Origin: Eutreptiella sp. 'Long Island Sound 2002'
Taxonomy: Eukaryota > Euglenozoa > Euglenophyceae > Eutreptiales > Eutreptiaceae
NCBI GenBank assembly: GCA_964036045.1
Contig: OZ038381.1
Span: 62,124,242 to 62,188,241, forward strand
DNA: 64,000 nt
Reading direction: 5' to 3'
The first letter of the stretch is position 1, and each line of letters opens with the position of its first letter. Positions 46,083 to 57,884 of the stretch are shown one piece after another. The notes below the pieces were generated by a model. It did not search any database. It was not told the DNA's origin and worked only from the letters and a program-made list of their open reading frames with translations. Both the position numbers and the translations under genes were made by a program.

Positions 46083-48548
46083 TGTACCCTCCTTCGCCGA
46101 GCATCTGGACAGGACAGCCATCACTTGACATGGCATCCACATCCACCACCCCTCCCCCAGGGCTATGTGCAACCACACGGCGATACTTCTTGGGTTGAGG
46201 TTGCGGTTCAGGGTTGTCATTGGATGATGAGGAAGAATCTGAGGCACTTACTGTGGAGACACCAGATAGGTGCACAGCATCATCATCCGAATCATTATCC
46301 TCAGGACTGCTACTGCTCCCACTATCACTGCTACTGCTGCTGTTACTGCTACTACTGCCACTGCCACGAGGGCACACAAGTTGCTGCTCAATGTCGCTAT
46401 CAACAATGGGTACATGCGCCAACTTCGTACGTCTCATGGGTTGAACACGCTGCTGCTCGTTCAAACCCATAGGACCATGAAATGAAGCAGCACTGTCCTC
46501 GCCCTCGGAAGGGGGTACAATATCAACTGTCGCAGGGTTGGAAACTCTGCTTTGAGGGATGGGCCCCACATGTCCCTTACCCTTTCCCTTACCCTTCAGC
46601 GCCTTGCCGCGTGCAGCACAGGACTTAAATGTGGCACGGCACTTCAAACCTAGTTTGGGCCACTTGCAAACAGCTTCCCTGTCCAGTGGTACCCTGACGG
46701 ACACCACGCTTTAAGCCACAGGTCCCACACACACATACCACATCACTCTCCGGATTTGCACCTCGAAAGGTGCATTTCACCGAACGGGTGTCTGGGTGCA
46801 TATATAGGGAGCAACCACCTCCATCCTAGAAATGCAGCAAATGCTCTAAGAGGCGTTGGAAGACCACATGCCACACGGCATTGGCAGCAACCATGCACGC
46901 CTCCACAACAACGTTTCGTTGCACGGGCGCCCAAATCTTGGCACAGGGGATCTTCTTTTTTTTCTGCACGAATTTTTGATACAGCTGATGCTTCAAACTT
47001 TCACTAATACTGGCATCTTGCCCGGTACTAGTGATGGGGGCATATCTCTTGGCCACCCTGAGATCCCGCTCGCCGGCCTCATCGGAACACAGCATGGGTG
47101 TCCGTGGATTAAACCATGTGTGGGACCACCCATGCATATATAAGGGTGCAGTGCAACCTTCTTCGGCAAACTCGGGGATGCTGTGCACAATATATGTGTA
47201 CAACATCCCCATAGCTTGCCATATGACAGTTGCCAGGTTATTAGAACCATAGCATAGATGCACCATGGGGCAAAATGCCACCACCAAGGAATGGAAAGGC
47301 AGGGGGAGCACCATACCCCCTGCCACTCTGCCCATGACTGTGCGGGCCTCGCGACCTGTGAGGCTAATGCCTGCCCGGAATCTACCTCGTACGTGACGCA
47401 TGTGCTGCCTGCTATCAGGTGGCAAAGATCCAGGGTCATACCTCCTTGCCACATGTGCTATGACCTGGAACAGCTCATGGTTGTAGGGCGCTGGTAGTGT
47501 TCGACCTATGACACCAAGGATCCTGGAGGCTGCTCCTTTGGTGTTGTGCAATACAGGTTGCACAATATAAACCTCTTCCAGGTTAGATACCCCCAGAAAC
47601 TTATGGGACCCACACACACCATTGAGACATCCCCCCTTGTGCAAAAAGAGTCCTCCCACCCCATCCTTATTCACCCAGGGACACGCCACACAGCCCTTTT
47701 GCCGACACGCAGACCGCAAATGGTGGTGATCGGCAGTGATTGCCACGAGCCTTATTTGCAGGGTGGTGTTGTACACTGCACCAGCATACTTCATACGTTG
47801 CTTAAATGTACAAGAAGGCAGGGCTTGTAAGGCCTCTGCACGTTTGGGTAGCCACTCGCAATCACTGACCTTGGGAAGCTCTTGCGGTCAACATGTCTGT
47901 GCACCTAGGCACATTGCCAGACATTGGGAACCAGTGTCCCTGGAAATCAATTATACTGATTTTTGTGTTAATATTTGGACGGCCCCGGGGCCGGTAACCG
48001 TCTGCGTAGCGGCCTAAGGTCAGGGTGGCATGGGGTGGTGGGGGTTTCTGCCGGCCTTGGGCAGCCAATGAGCCACACTTCTGTAGAAGTAGATGGCACA
48101 GCTGTGGTAACAACTTCCTGTTGTCCAGGGACTAGTCCACTGGAGGAAGATGCAGGTCCTCCTGCTGCCTGAAAGCAGCTATTGACGAACCAACCCTTGG
48201 TTGGAGATGGTCTAAGGTGCGCGAGACAGCGGCTGGCACCACATGCTCATGGCGAAAGCGAAGTGCAGCAGCCTGGCACTGTTGTGCTTGGGTGACTGAT
48301 GTGGCCTGTGGGGTAGGCAAAGGGCCAAGGGACCTACGCACAAGTGTGAAGGTGCCACTTGGGGGGCGCTGTAGCTGGTCTAGGTCCTTGGCCTGCAAGG
48401 GGGTAGCGGTGGGGAAGTTCATGGCAAAGGCTGGCACCATGAATTGATCAGCTGGAATAGGGCATATGCTGGCAAATGCCTCCAGCTTGGGGATCTCCCC
48501 CTTCACCCATAAAGCATGGTTGTTCACCACAAATTCATGGTGAAACAT
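46063..48548 (-). CDS. E2 ORF2: best copy of the transposase-like zinc-ribbon protein
   Basis: Start ATG 48548 (MFHHEFVVNNHALWVKGEIP); end TGA 46063. Blocks in order: FPTATPLQAKDLDQLQRPPS, EDLHLPPVD, TAG 48132, NRKLLPQLCHLLLQKCGSL, PRGRPNINTKISIIDFQGHW, a shift near 47850, CEWLPKRAEALQALP, TLQIRLVAITADHHHLRSAC, GCVACPWVNKDG, QPVLHNTKGAASRILGVIGR, RGRFRAGISLTGREARTVMG, CSDEAGERDLRVAKRYAPIT, VVVEACMVAANAVWHVVFQR, TAG 46826, YMHPDTRSVKCTF, zinc ribbon VCVCGTCG, a shift, KGKGKGKGH, then a Ser/acidic tail and PQPKKYRRVVAH. Alignment with E1 holds across both TAGs. Catalytic function is inferred only. Array 2 abuts its 5' side within 30 bp of the ATG. Confidence 0.65.
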
Positions 48549-48577
48549 GGTGCTTGGGAAACAGAAGATTGCACTAG

Positions 48578-51323
48578 GCCACTGTTTTGGTTTGTTTCAA
48601 AGGACCCATGTATGCAAAGCCCCAACCCGTACCGTTCACCAGAGCCTTGAATTGCTAGGAATGGGCCAACCAGTTTCGAGATCCAAGGGTCAAATGTGTG
48701 CTCAACTATCCGCCCCCTCCCTCTGCGCCACTGCTTTGGTTTGTTTCAAAGGAACCATGTATGAAAAGCCCCAACCGGTACCTTTCACCAGAGCCTTGAA
48801 TTGCTAGGAATGGTCGAACCAGTTTCGAGATCCAAGGGTCAAAAGTGTGCTCGACTATCTGCCCCCTCCCTCTGCGCCACTGTTTTGGTATGTTTCAAAG
48901 GAACCATGTACGGAAAGCCCCAACGTGTACCTTTTTCACCACAGCCTTGAATTGCCAAGAAAGGTACAACCAGTTTCGAGATCCAAGGGTCAAAAGTGTG
49001 CTCGACTATCCGCCCCCTCCCTCTGCACCACTGTTCTGGTTTCTTTCAAAGGAACCGTGTATGGAAAGCCCGAACGTGTACCTTTCACCAGAGCCTTGAA
49101 TTGGCAGGAATGGTCCAACCAGTTTCGAGATCCAAGGGTCAAAAGTGTGCTCGACTATCCGCCCCCTCCCTCTGCGCCACTGTTTTGGTTTGTTTCAAAG
49201 GAACCGTGTATGGAAAGCCCAATCAGTATCTTTCACCGGAGCCTTGAATTGCCAAGAATGGGCCAACCAGTTTCGAGATCCAAGGGTCAAAAGTGTGCTC
49301 GACTATCTGCCCCCTCCCTCTGCACCACTGTTTTGGTTTGTTCCAAAGGAACCGTGTATGGAAAGCCCAACCAGTATCTTTCACCAGAGCCTTGAATTGC
49401 CAAGAATGGTCCAACCAGTTTCGAGATCCAAGGGTCAAAAGTGGTCTCGACTATCCGCCCCCTCCCTCTGCACCACTGTTTTGGTTTCTTTCAAAGGAAC
49501 CATGTATGCAAAGCCCCAACGTGTACCTTTCACCAGAGCCTTGAATTGCCAGGATTGGTCCAACCAGTTTCGAGATCCAAGGGTCAAAATCGTGCTCAAC
49601 TATGCGGCCCCTCCCTCTACGCCACCGTTTTGGTTTGTTTCAAGGGAACCGTTTATGGAAAGCCCAACCAGTATCTTTCACCAGAGCCTTGAATTGCCAA
49701 GAATGGGCCAACTAGTTTCGAGATCCAAGGGTCAAAAGTGTCCTTTGAATCTGCCCCCTCCCTCTGCGCCACTGTTTTGGTTTGTTTCAAAGGAACGGTG
49801 TTTGGAAAGCCCAACCAGTATCTTTCACCAGAGCCTTGAATTGCCAAGAATGGGCCAACGAGTTTCGAGATCCAAGGGTCAAAAGTGTGCTCGACTATCT
49901 GCCCCCTCCCTCTGCGCCACTGTTTTGGTTTGTTTCAAAGGAACCGTGTATGGAAAGCCCCAACGTGTACCTTTTTCACCACAGCCTTGAATTGCCAAGA
50001 AAGGTACAACCAGCTTCGAGATCCAAGGGTCAAAAGTGTGCTCGACTATCTGCCCCCTCCCTGTGCACCACTGTTTTGGTTTCTTTCAAAGGAACCATGT
50101 ATGGAAAGCCCCAACGTGTACCTTTCACCAGAGCCTTGAATTGGCAGGAATGGTCCAACCAGTTTCGAGATCCAAGGGTCAAAAGTGTGCTCGACTATCC
50201 GCCCCCTCCCTCTGCGCCACTGTTTTGGTTTGTTTCAAAGGAACCGTGTATGGAAAGCCCAATCAGTATCTTTCACGAGAGCCTTGAATTGCCAAGAATG
50301 GGCCAACCAGTTTCGAGATCCAAGGGTCAAAAGTGTGCTCCACTATCTGCCCCCTTCCTCTGCACCACTGTTTTGGTTTGTTTCAAAGGAACCGTGTATG
50401 GAAAGCCCAACCAGTATCTTTCACCATAGCCTTGAATTGCCAAGAATGGTCCAACCAGTTTCGAGATCCAAGGGTCAAAAATGGTCTCGACTATCCGCCC
50501 CCTCCCTCTGCACCACTGTTTTGGTTTCTTTCAAAGGGACCATGTATGCAAAGCCCCAACGTGTACCTTTCACCAGAGCCTTGAATTGCCAGGATTGGTA
50601 CAACCAGTTTCGAGATCCAAGGGTCAAAAGTGTGCTCAACTATCCGGCCCCTCCCTCTGCGCCACCGTTTTGGTCTGTTTCAAAGGAACCGTGTATGGAA
50701 AGCCCAACCAGTATCTTTCACCAGAGCCTTGAAATGCCAAGAATGGGCCAACCAGTTTCGAGATCCAAGGGTCAAAAGTGTGCTCGACTATCTGCCCCCT
50801 CCCTCCGCACCACCATTTTGGTTTGTTTCAAGAGAACCGTGTATGGAAAGCCCAACCAGTATCTTTCAGCAGAGCCTTGAATTGCCAAGAATGGGCCAAC
50901 CAGTTTCGAGATCCAAGGGTCAAAAGTGTGCTCGACTATCAGCCCCCTCCCTCTGCGCCACTGTTTTGGTATGTTTCAAAGGAACCGTGTATGGAAAGCC
51001 CAACCAGTATCTTTCACCAGAGCCTTGAATTGCCAAGAATGGGCCAACCAGTTTCGAGATCCAAGGGTCAAAAGTGTGCTCAACTATCTGCCCCCTCCCT
51101 CTGCGCCACCGTTTTGGTTTGTTCCAAAGGAACCGTGTATGGAAAGCCCAACCAGTATCTTTCACCAGAGCCTTGAATTGCCAAGAATGGGCCAACCAGT
51201 TTCGAGATCCAAGGGTCAAAAGAGTGCTCGACTATCTGCCCCCTCCCTCTGCGCCACCGTTTTGGTTTGTTTCAAAGGAACCGTGTATGGAAAGCCCAAC
51301 GTGTACCTTTCACCAGAGCCTTG
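48578..51323 (-). repeat. 148-bp tandem array 2 (about 18.5 units, inverted relative to array 1)
   Basis: Same unit as array 1 on the reverse strand. Variant units recur every seven units: the CTTTTTCACCACAGCC variant at 48931 and 49971, CCAATCAGTATC at 49209 and 50249, GGTCTCGACTATCC at 49443 and 50483. The higher-order period is therefore about 1040 bp, unlike the four-unit period of array 1. Confidence 0.95.
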
Positions 51324-51938
51324 GAGAGTGGGCACAGTGATATCGGGGATGTGGTGGAGAGGGGGCACGGTCGGGTAGCTGGCCAAGATGCCCATATCGT
51401 CCCACCACTGGGCCTGCACTGCCTGCCGTTGAAAAGGAAGGTTAGAATGGTTAGCCTGCGGCTCACCGGCAAGAAAATAGTTATTGATGGCAATCATGTC
51501 CATCCTCATGGGGCAGTGAACGAGGCCAGTGGTGGGGTAGATGGCACGAAGGCCAGGCTTAGGCTTGCCCACGGTGTGCGTGGCCATGATTCTCAAAAGG
51601 CTCTCGACCGTGTCGCGGGTGGGAATGAGCCGGACGGCCTGCAACCCTGGGAGGCCCACCTGCAACTTCCGGAAAAGGTGAGTGGCCCAAGCTTTTTTCC
51701 CAAACCATCCCGCCCTTTCGGGGGTGCGCATGTCCACGTGGATCACGTGGGGGGGCATGGCCAACCCTTTCGCCCGACCCACCACCTCCTCCACTGCCAG
51801 CCCCCCCGTGTACGTGGCCTCCTCCAACGTGCCGGCGCGAAGGGCGAGGCCCTGGTAGTGGCCCAAGGTGCCATCGGCAGGGTCGGGGAGGGAGAGGGAC
51901 CCCATCTGAGACATGGGGATCCAATGCCGGGTGGACAT
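51324..51938 (-). CDS. Gene N: hypothetical protein, 3' end cut by array 2 (probable 5' half of gene C)
   Basis: Start ATG 51938 (MSTRHWIPMSQMGSLSLPDP), 24 nt downstream of a strong acceptor (TCTTTTGTTCAG). The frame is clean for about 200 codons: GTLGHYQGLALRAGTLEEAT, VIHVDMRTPERAGWFGKKAW, RKLQVGLPGLQAVRLIPTRD, KPGLRAIYPTTGLVHCPMRM and QAQWWDDMGILASYPTVPPL, then DITVPTL runs into the array. TTCGCGCGAA-type palindromes upstream place it in the same element family as gene C. The array starts here at unit phase 1 and ends before gene C at phase 148, as if one gene had been split. No domain recognised. Confidence 0.6.
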
Positions 51939-52260
51939 GGTCACAGAAAAAGCGAAAGTGAGGTCTGAACAAAAGACATACGACAAGAACAACATGCTGA
52001 CGCGAAAAGCAAAGGATATTTGCGCGAAATTCGCGCGAATGTGAAGGCACATATGAATGCGAATTTAGTGGCGAATTTAGGTTGCGAATGCGAACGCGAA
52101 TTCGAATTTCATTTGCGAATTTAAGCTACATTATGACCTATTCATGCTACAAATTGCGGGGTACGAATTTTTATGAATTTTAGGTGAAGTAAGCACCGCA
52201 AACGGGCACAAAGACAGGGCACAACAGGCAAAACGGGCTGAAAATTAGCAAAGGGAGCGT
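51939..52260. repeat. Leader/intron with GCGAA-type palindromes
   Basis: GCGCGAAATTCGCGCGAATG and variants such as GCGAATGCGAACGCGAATTC between 52020 and 52115, upstream of gene N. Confidence 0.7.
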
Positions 52261-54137
52261 ACTCATTCAAAAGTTCCGTTCACAGTGGGTAAATAAAGCA
52301 TGTTTTGGGCCGTATTTATGTGTTTTGCACCGTATTTGGGTATTGGGTGTGGGGAGGGGCGGGGCATCTCCCAAGGGATCGGTACACAACTTGCTTGTGT
52401 AGCTCTTCACCCGAGGCAACTCAAACATCGAAGTTCCCAAAACTGATTTTCTTGATACCGTGATCACCTCAAATGACCCATCAAGCCTAACGCAAGCACT
52501 AAATACCTTGGATGGTCATTTTAGGTGATCACGGTATCAAAACAAATACGTTGCGAAAACTTCGATTTTTGAGCCGCCCAGGGTGAAAAATTGCATAGGC
52601 AGGTTGTTGGGAGACACCAGGTGGGCTTTAAATACCTTCGATGGTCATTTTAGGTGAACGCGGTATCAAAAAATAAGATTTTGGAAAAATTCGATTTTTG
52701 GGCTGCCCAGGGTGAAAAGCTGCATGTGTAGGTTGTGTACCCATCCCTTGGGAGCCCCCCCCCCCCCAATACCCAATACCCAAATAAGATGAAAAACACG
52801 TAAATACGGCCCAAAACATGCTTTACATACCTTGGATGGTCATTGCAGGTGATCGCAATATGAAAAAAAAAAGTTTCGGAAACTTCGATTTTTTGAGCTG
52901 CCATGCGTGCAAAACTAGATAAGCAGGTTGTGCACCCGCGCATTCAGTATGCTAGTATTGGTGGAAGCAGTCATTTGGCATCTTTGAGACGGGTTTGGAT
53001 CGGCCCTCGGCTAGGCTACAGACTACAAAAAACGTCCTTTCGTATCCTAGTAGACGTATACTGAACAACATCGTCGCCAGTTGCACCCCTTAGAGTGGGT
53101 ATCACGGGGCCATGCAGGTCGCCAAAACTGCCAACAAAGCAAAAATGGCTCAAAAGGCATAAGGTGCATCACTCCGCCCCATACAAACCCCATGGAGTGA
53201 GGACCCGGAAACACTATTCCAGCTAACAATTCAGAAAAAACCCAAAAGATGCATGATTGTCGACCCAAAAAAATGGGGGGGTCATTTTTGACAGCCGCCC
53301 CTCCCCACCTCCACCAGAAGCTCAAAAAAAAAGGGTTTCAAGTGGGGGGGGGGGTCCGGACGAAAAATTCATTGGGGGACACGTTTTTTGGACAAAATAA
53401 TCATATTACAAGGGGTTGAACTGACAATTCAACTCCTTGAGGTAGGGTTTGCGAAAACGCCCAAAAAGGCCCCAAAGGGGGGGGTATGTGACATTTTCAC
53501 CTATATATGCCTGTGTGGCTTTGATCTAACAACCTCTGCGAGGGGACTCTATTGCCTTCGGCAAATTCACCTCGCAGAGAAACTACCCCAAGCAACACAC
53601 ACGAAACATAGGGTAAAAACTACATACATATGTGGTGAAAAGTACTTTACATAACTTGGATGGCCATTTGCGGGTGATCACAATATCAAAAAAATAAGTT
53701 CCCGAAAGTCTATTGTCTTCAGCAAGTCCAACTCGCATAGAATCTACCCCAAGCAATGCACACACAAAATAGGGTAAAAGCTGCATAAATATGGGCGAAA
53801 ACATGCTATACATGTCTTGGGTGGTCATTTCGAGTGGTCACAATATCAAAAAAATATATAACTTTCGACAACGTTGATTTTTGAGCTGTATAGCCTTAAA
53901 CATTGCATAAGCAGGTTGTGTACCGTTCCCGTTTGACCCCCCCCCCGCACCCAAAACCCAAATGGGGTTAAAAACACGAAAATACGGCCTAAAACATGCT
54001 TTGCATAGCTTGGAGAGTGATTTTAAGTGATCATTGCATCAAGAAAATCAGTTTCGAAAACTTTGAACTTTGAGCTGCCCAGGGTGAAAAACTGCATGGG
54101 CAATTTGTGTACCCATCCCCTTGGAGACCTCCCCCCC
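52261..54137. repeat. Satellite A (reverse then forward) with one block B
   Basis: Reverse-oriented monomer sequence to about 52500, forward after that. Block B copy at about 53030-53550 with hairpin CAAGGGGTT…AACTCCTTG. ATTGCC/GTCTTC-type variants near 53550 and 53710. No gene. Confidence 0.85.
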
Positions 54138-54160
54138 GCTTAGGCGTCACAAGTTGCCCA
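54138..54160 (+). repeat. Left terminal inverted repeat
   Basis: Perfect inverted match to 60651-60673. Confidence 0.9.
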
Positions 54161-54566
54161 CCCCCCACCGGGCGCTATGGCCCACGGAAGTCCATGTTGT
54201 AATGAGGGGGAAAGTATGTGAAAAGGGGTGTTATTTTTTGGGTACCCAAACCCCCCTGGTGGCAACATGCAAAAACAAGGTGTGTATTTCAAATATATGC
54301 CATTATTTGCATTTCTGGAAACACACAGAGTTTCAAAATAAAGACATTCAAACACCAAAATATAGTGTTGTTTTACATTTAGACCACTGCATTCCAGTGT
54401 GTGTTGGGGGGGGGGGGGGCTGCCTATTTTTCTCTCCCCTTTGTTCGAGGTTGATCACACAACCCGCCTATACACCACAGATGAGGGAACCCCAAACATA
54501 CCTTTCATTGAAGCACACAAAAAACTATCCCAAAGCATGTACTTGTATTTCCTATTTTAACCAACT
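54161..54566. other. Transposon subterminal region
   Basis: About 400 bp with a G12 run near 54407 and no palindrome copy or supported gene. Confidence 0.5.
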
Positions 54567-54888
54567 TGGCCGAAATTTCGGCCAGCTCTTCGAAAAAGTC
54601 CAAACACATGGTCCTATTTGACAGACAGGCCTAAGCTGGCCGAAATTTCGGCCAGGTCCATCAAAACTCCGAATATGATCACTGAAATGGGTACCTAAGA
54701 CAGTAGACATGAGCAAGGAATACAGGAGCAGTGACATTTGAACAGGGTGTGCAACATAATATACTCAATTACAAGCAAATACTTGCCACCTGACGAATCA
54801 AAGCATACTTTTGCAGTGCCTATGGGGAAACACAATAATAAAAGGCTGAAGAGGCTGAGGACTGCATGCTGGCCGAAATTTCGGCCAG
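54566..54888. repeat. Three palindrome copies downstream of gene 3
   Basis: CTGGCCGAAATTTCGGCCAG at 54636-54655 and 54869-54888, and a one-base variant at 54566-54585. They lie 3' of gene 3, whose TAA is at 54928. Confidence 0.95.
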
Positions 54889-54927
54889 ACTTCATGCTGA
54901 CAGGCAATATAAGCAGCAGGACTGGCA

Positions 54928-56650
54928 TTAGCGCTTGCGCAGACCAGATGCACGGGGCTTCTTAGCACCTGTGTTAGCAGGCTGCTTGGCAGGGGCTACA
55001 GCACCAGACTTGGCAGTGGCAGAGTTCTGTGACTGTGTGTTTCCACCCTGGGATGGTGAAAAATGATTCACAAAAGTATTCATACCTTTGCCAGTAGGGG
55101 CAGCAGTGCCTGAGGAGGAAGCTGGGGTGGCCTGAGCGCACTGCGTGCCACTGGGTGAGGGGGCAGGGGCAGTTTTGGGTTTCTTCTTTGGAGTCTGTGT
55201 CTCTGGTTGCGACTCTGCCTCCCCATCTTGCTCCTGAGGATCCTCATCTACATACCTAACCCCAGAACAATCCACAGGAAAACCTGCCCCCAAGTCGTGG
55301 TACACATTCTCCCATGACTTGGGGGGGCACGTGTCGGCGTTGGTGATACCTGCTCTGATGAGCTGAACAAAGTCATCGGGCACAACAGTCTCCTCACCCA
55401 AAAGGGCACACACAACATTACAGTCCTTGGAGAACCTGGTAGACATCATGCTTGGGAAATACACAGACAGAGTCCCCAACAAAAACCAGTTGCCTGCCCG
55501 TTCTGGGACCGGAACCAGGCTCAAAAGAAATGAGAATATTTCAACAGGCATCACAGACGACATGGGTCCTTCAGTAAAAGCCACGTAACGGGGAAGCCTG
55601 TTATCAAAGGCAGTGGCAGGACAAATGGAAACCAGATGGGACGTAGAAGTGTACAGCGGGTCTTGCTTGACAAATTGTAAAGTGCAACATCACACTGATA
55701 CATATCCTCAGCCACAGTGGCCTTCAAAGCAGCAACAGTGGCTTTCACATCAGCAGACTCAGCCGCAATGAACACAGGCACACCGGACAAAAGCACCTGC
55801 GCAACCAGGTTATGCAAACCAGCTGTATAGAGGCGGGGCTCCTCAATGACACAAGCAGCAAAGGGCAGTGAACTAATGATACTGGGAACAGGGACTCCAC
55901 AACGCATTGCCATCAGTTCCACACGGCCTGACTCTGCAATGAGTTTGCCTGTGCTTGACTCAACGAGGGACTCCCTAGCACACTGGATACTGACCACACC
56001 AGTATCAGATTTTTCACAAACAGTCTTAGCAACAGGCTTCTGCAACAATCCCCGCAACCCCTCGTATTTGGGTTCCTTCCAAAGAGGGGCCTTAATTACT
56101 GCTGACCACGGGGGCCAAGGGTTTTCTTCAGTCCAGGTCCAACTGCCATAGGCTACCTTCAGGTGTGATGCAATAGCGCACTGCCTTTTGGCCATCTCGA
56201 TAGTACCAAGTGTAGCTGCAGACAGGTGGTAGCACTTTGTGGGCTCCTATTGTGCATTAATTGAACGACACACAAGCTGGCCGAAATTTCGGCCAGGTCG
56301 GTCGATTTATTCGAATACAAACCCCTGTTTGACCAAACCATACCTCTGGTGTTGTTCACAAGCCCATTGGTAGCCGCCTCGGGATGAAGAATGTGCCAGG
56401 ACCACATCTGGGCCTTTTTAACATCTTTTATAATTTTTTTGAGACCAGCCAAGTTACTATTTGTCCCATCCATGTAACCTACGATCTCGCGAAGTCGGTC
56501 AGGCGTGATGCCTTCCACTTCCTTGAACGTACCCAGTGCGGGATGTAGTCCACGCTTTTCCATGGCTGCCATGGCGTCTACTGAAGGAAGACCCACAAAT
56601 TTCACCAAACGCCCAACGCCACCCCACCGTTTGGCAACAGCACTCTGCAC
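54928..56650 (-). CDS. Transposon gene 3: unknown protein with palindrome-bearing intron
   Basis: Exon from about 56650 (acceptor TCTCCTGTGCAG just upstream): AVAKRWGGVGRLVKFVGLPS, RLREIVGYMDGTNSNLAGLK and SWHILHPEAATNGLVNNTR. An intron at 56343-56216 (GAG|GTATGG…CTGTCTGCAG|CTACAC) contains a full palindrome, and splicing restores the frame: TLGTIEMAKRQCAIASHLKV, WTWTEENPWPPWSAVIKAPL, LVAQVLLSGVPVFIAAESAD. A 1-nt shift near 55680 leads to TSTSHLVSICPATAFDNRLP, MSSVMPVEIFSFLLSLVPVP, an acidic linker and a Lys/Pro/Ala-rich tail ending SGLRKR, TAA 54928. The basic tail may be a nuclear localisation signal. The real start may lie in an upstream exon or in gene 2. Family not recognised. Confidence 0.6.
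56277..56296. repeat. Palindrome inside the gene 3 intron
   Basis: Perfect CTGGCCGAAATTTCGGCCAG within intron 56343-56216. Confidence 0.95.
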
Positions 56651-56674
56651 AGGAGAACATGTGGAACACAGAAG

Positions 56675-56694
56675 CTGGCCGAAATTTCGGATAG
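56675..56694. repeat. Half-degenerate palindrome between genes 2 and 3
   Basis: CTGGCCGAAATTTCGG is intact and the last bases are changed to ATAG. Confidence 0.85.
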
Positions 56695-56713
56695 GTCGAT
56701 CGACAAAACCGAA

Positions 56714-57514
56714 TTAATAAATGAAACACACCACAGTGCCTTCCTCGGCAGTAACACCACACTCTTCAAGCATAACAGTAATGTGATGGTACAGGGTGTA
56801 CTCATTGGCATCCTCATCCTCAAGCCTATCCAGGAGTAGGGACATTCGCTCCGATGTGGTGGATGCTGAGCCAGCAGTGGTCTGGATTTGATGTAAGCCT
56901 GCAAGCCGGCGCCTAGTCCGCAGGGGGCAGTCCTGTTTGACTTCATAACCACCAAATACCAGGGTCCAATCCGGAGTCTCCATATTTTTCATCTCAAATT
57001 CGGTCTTGTGTTTTTGGGCAGCAGTGTAAACATGCTGACCCCCCAACAGAACCCAGCGAGTGGCTGTGCAACAGGAATATTCGTAACAGCAGGGTCGAAA
57101 ATTCAGACGCGAAAACGGTACTATCGAGAAGAATACCACAACACACATACTGGGGACTTTATAAAAAAGAAGATCCTGGATGTAATCCACAGGCGGGGCT
57201 GCCTTCAGATCGTCATAGCGGCGTTGCACGCGATCATCCGAAATCCTACGGACCTGCCCAAATTTTCGGTCGTGGTCGACAATAATCTGATCCCACCGAA
57301 CCTTTATTTTCGTCGTTGACGTAACCCAGTCGGATAACTTGATGGAGGACCATGAATTTTTCTTTGATGCGGCCTTAGGCTTCTTTTGAAGTCCCTCTGT
57401 GCTCGCCTGGTCCTCTTGAGACTGGGATTGCACTTGAGATTGCCCATTGTCTGCTGCAGGCTCACCATCTGGCGAAACAGCCATGTCCTGCGATACCCCT
57501 CCAGGCTCAGTCAT
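56714..57514 (-). CDS. Transposon gene 2: unknown protein
   Basis: ATG 57514 (MTEPGGVSQDMAVSPDGEPA) opens a Gln/Ser-rich N terminus, followed by SWSSIKLSDWVTSTTKIKVR, WDQIIVDHDRKFGQVRRISD and RVQRRYDDLKAAPPVDYIQD. An 87-nt open insert (GTATGTGTG…GTTGCACAG, about 57155-57069) looks like an intron that happens to keep the frame. Then come TRWVLLGGQHVYTAAQKHKT, WTLVFGGYEVKQDCPLRTRR and SLLLDRLEDEDANEYTLYHH, and the frame closes at TAA 56714. The basic, tryptophan-spaced block near residue 60 could be DNA-binding, but this is a guess. It may be spliced to gene 3, because an acceptor follows at about 56652 and only a weak donor is visible. Family not recognised. Confidence 0.55.
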   Translation of the reverse strand: MTEPGGVSQDMAVSPDGEPAADNGQSQVQSQSQEDQASTEGLQKKPKAASKKNSWSSIKLSDWVTSTTKIKVRWDQIIVDHDRKFGQVRRISDDRVQRRYDDLKAAPPVDYIQDLLFYKVPSMCVVVFFSIVPFSRLNFRPCCYEYSCCTATRWVLLGGQHVYTAAQKHKTEFEMKNMETPDWTLVFGGYEVKQDCPLRTRRRLAGLHQIQTTAGSASTTSERMSLLLDRLEDEDANEYTLYHHITVMLEECGVTAEEGTVVCFIY

Positions 57515-57633
57515 AAAATAAAGGGCTACAAGGCAACATTTCATGAAGGGGAGAGTTCCCAGATAGCAAATAACAACCACATATCAACCAAAAAAGGACC
57601 AAAACGGACTGCCTGACAGGAAATTCGGATAAC

Positions 57634-57792
57634 CTGGCCGCAATTTCGGCCAGCACTGCTCTGCATGTCAAACCACTGTGTACAAATACCATTCTGAGAG
57701 GCTGGCCGAAATTTCGGCCAGAACCTTAAGTGATTTGTGTTCTGGGGGTAGCCATATGACAAAACCACAAGTCTGGCCGAAATTTCGGCCAG
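57634..57792. repeat. Three palindrome copies between genes 1 and 2
   Basis: CTGGCCGAAATTTCGGCCAG at 57702-57721 and 57773-57792, and a one-base variant at 57634-57653. Confidence 0.95.
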
Positions 57793-57884
57793 AAAAACAT
57801 GAAACAGCAAAAAGACACACCAAAATCACTGGCAATGTGTGGCAGAACCCATACCAAAGTGACAAACACAGCTGCAAACAGAAA

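Noticed and set aside
46063-48548. Assignment of ORF2 to the Kyakuja/Dileera/Zisupton or CACTA groups
   Set aside because: General transposase-like order is visible, but no diagnostic motif of either group could be confirmed by eye.
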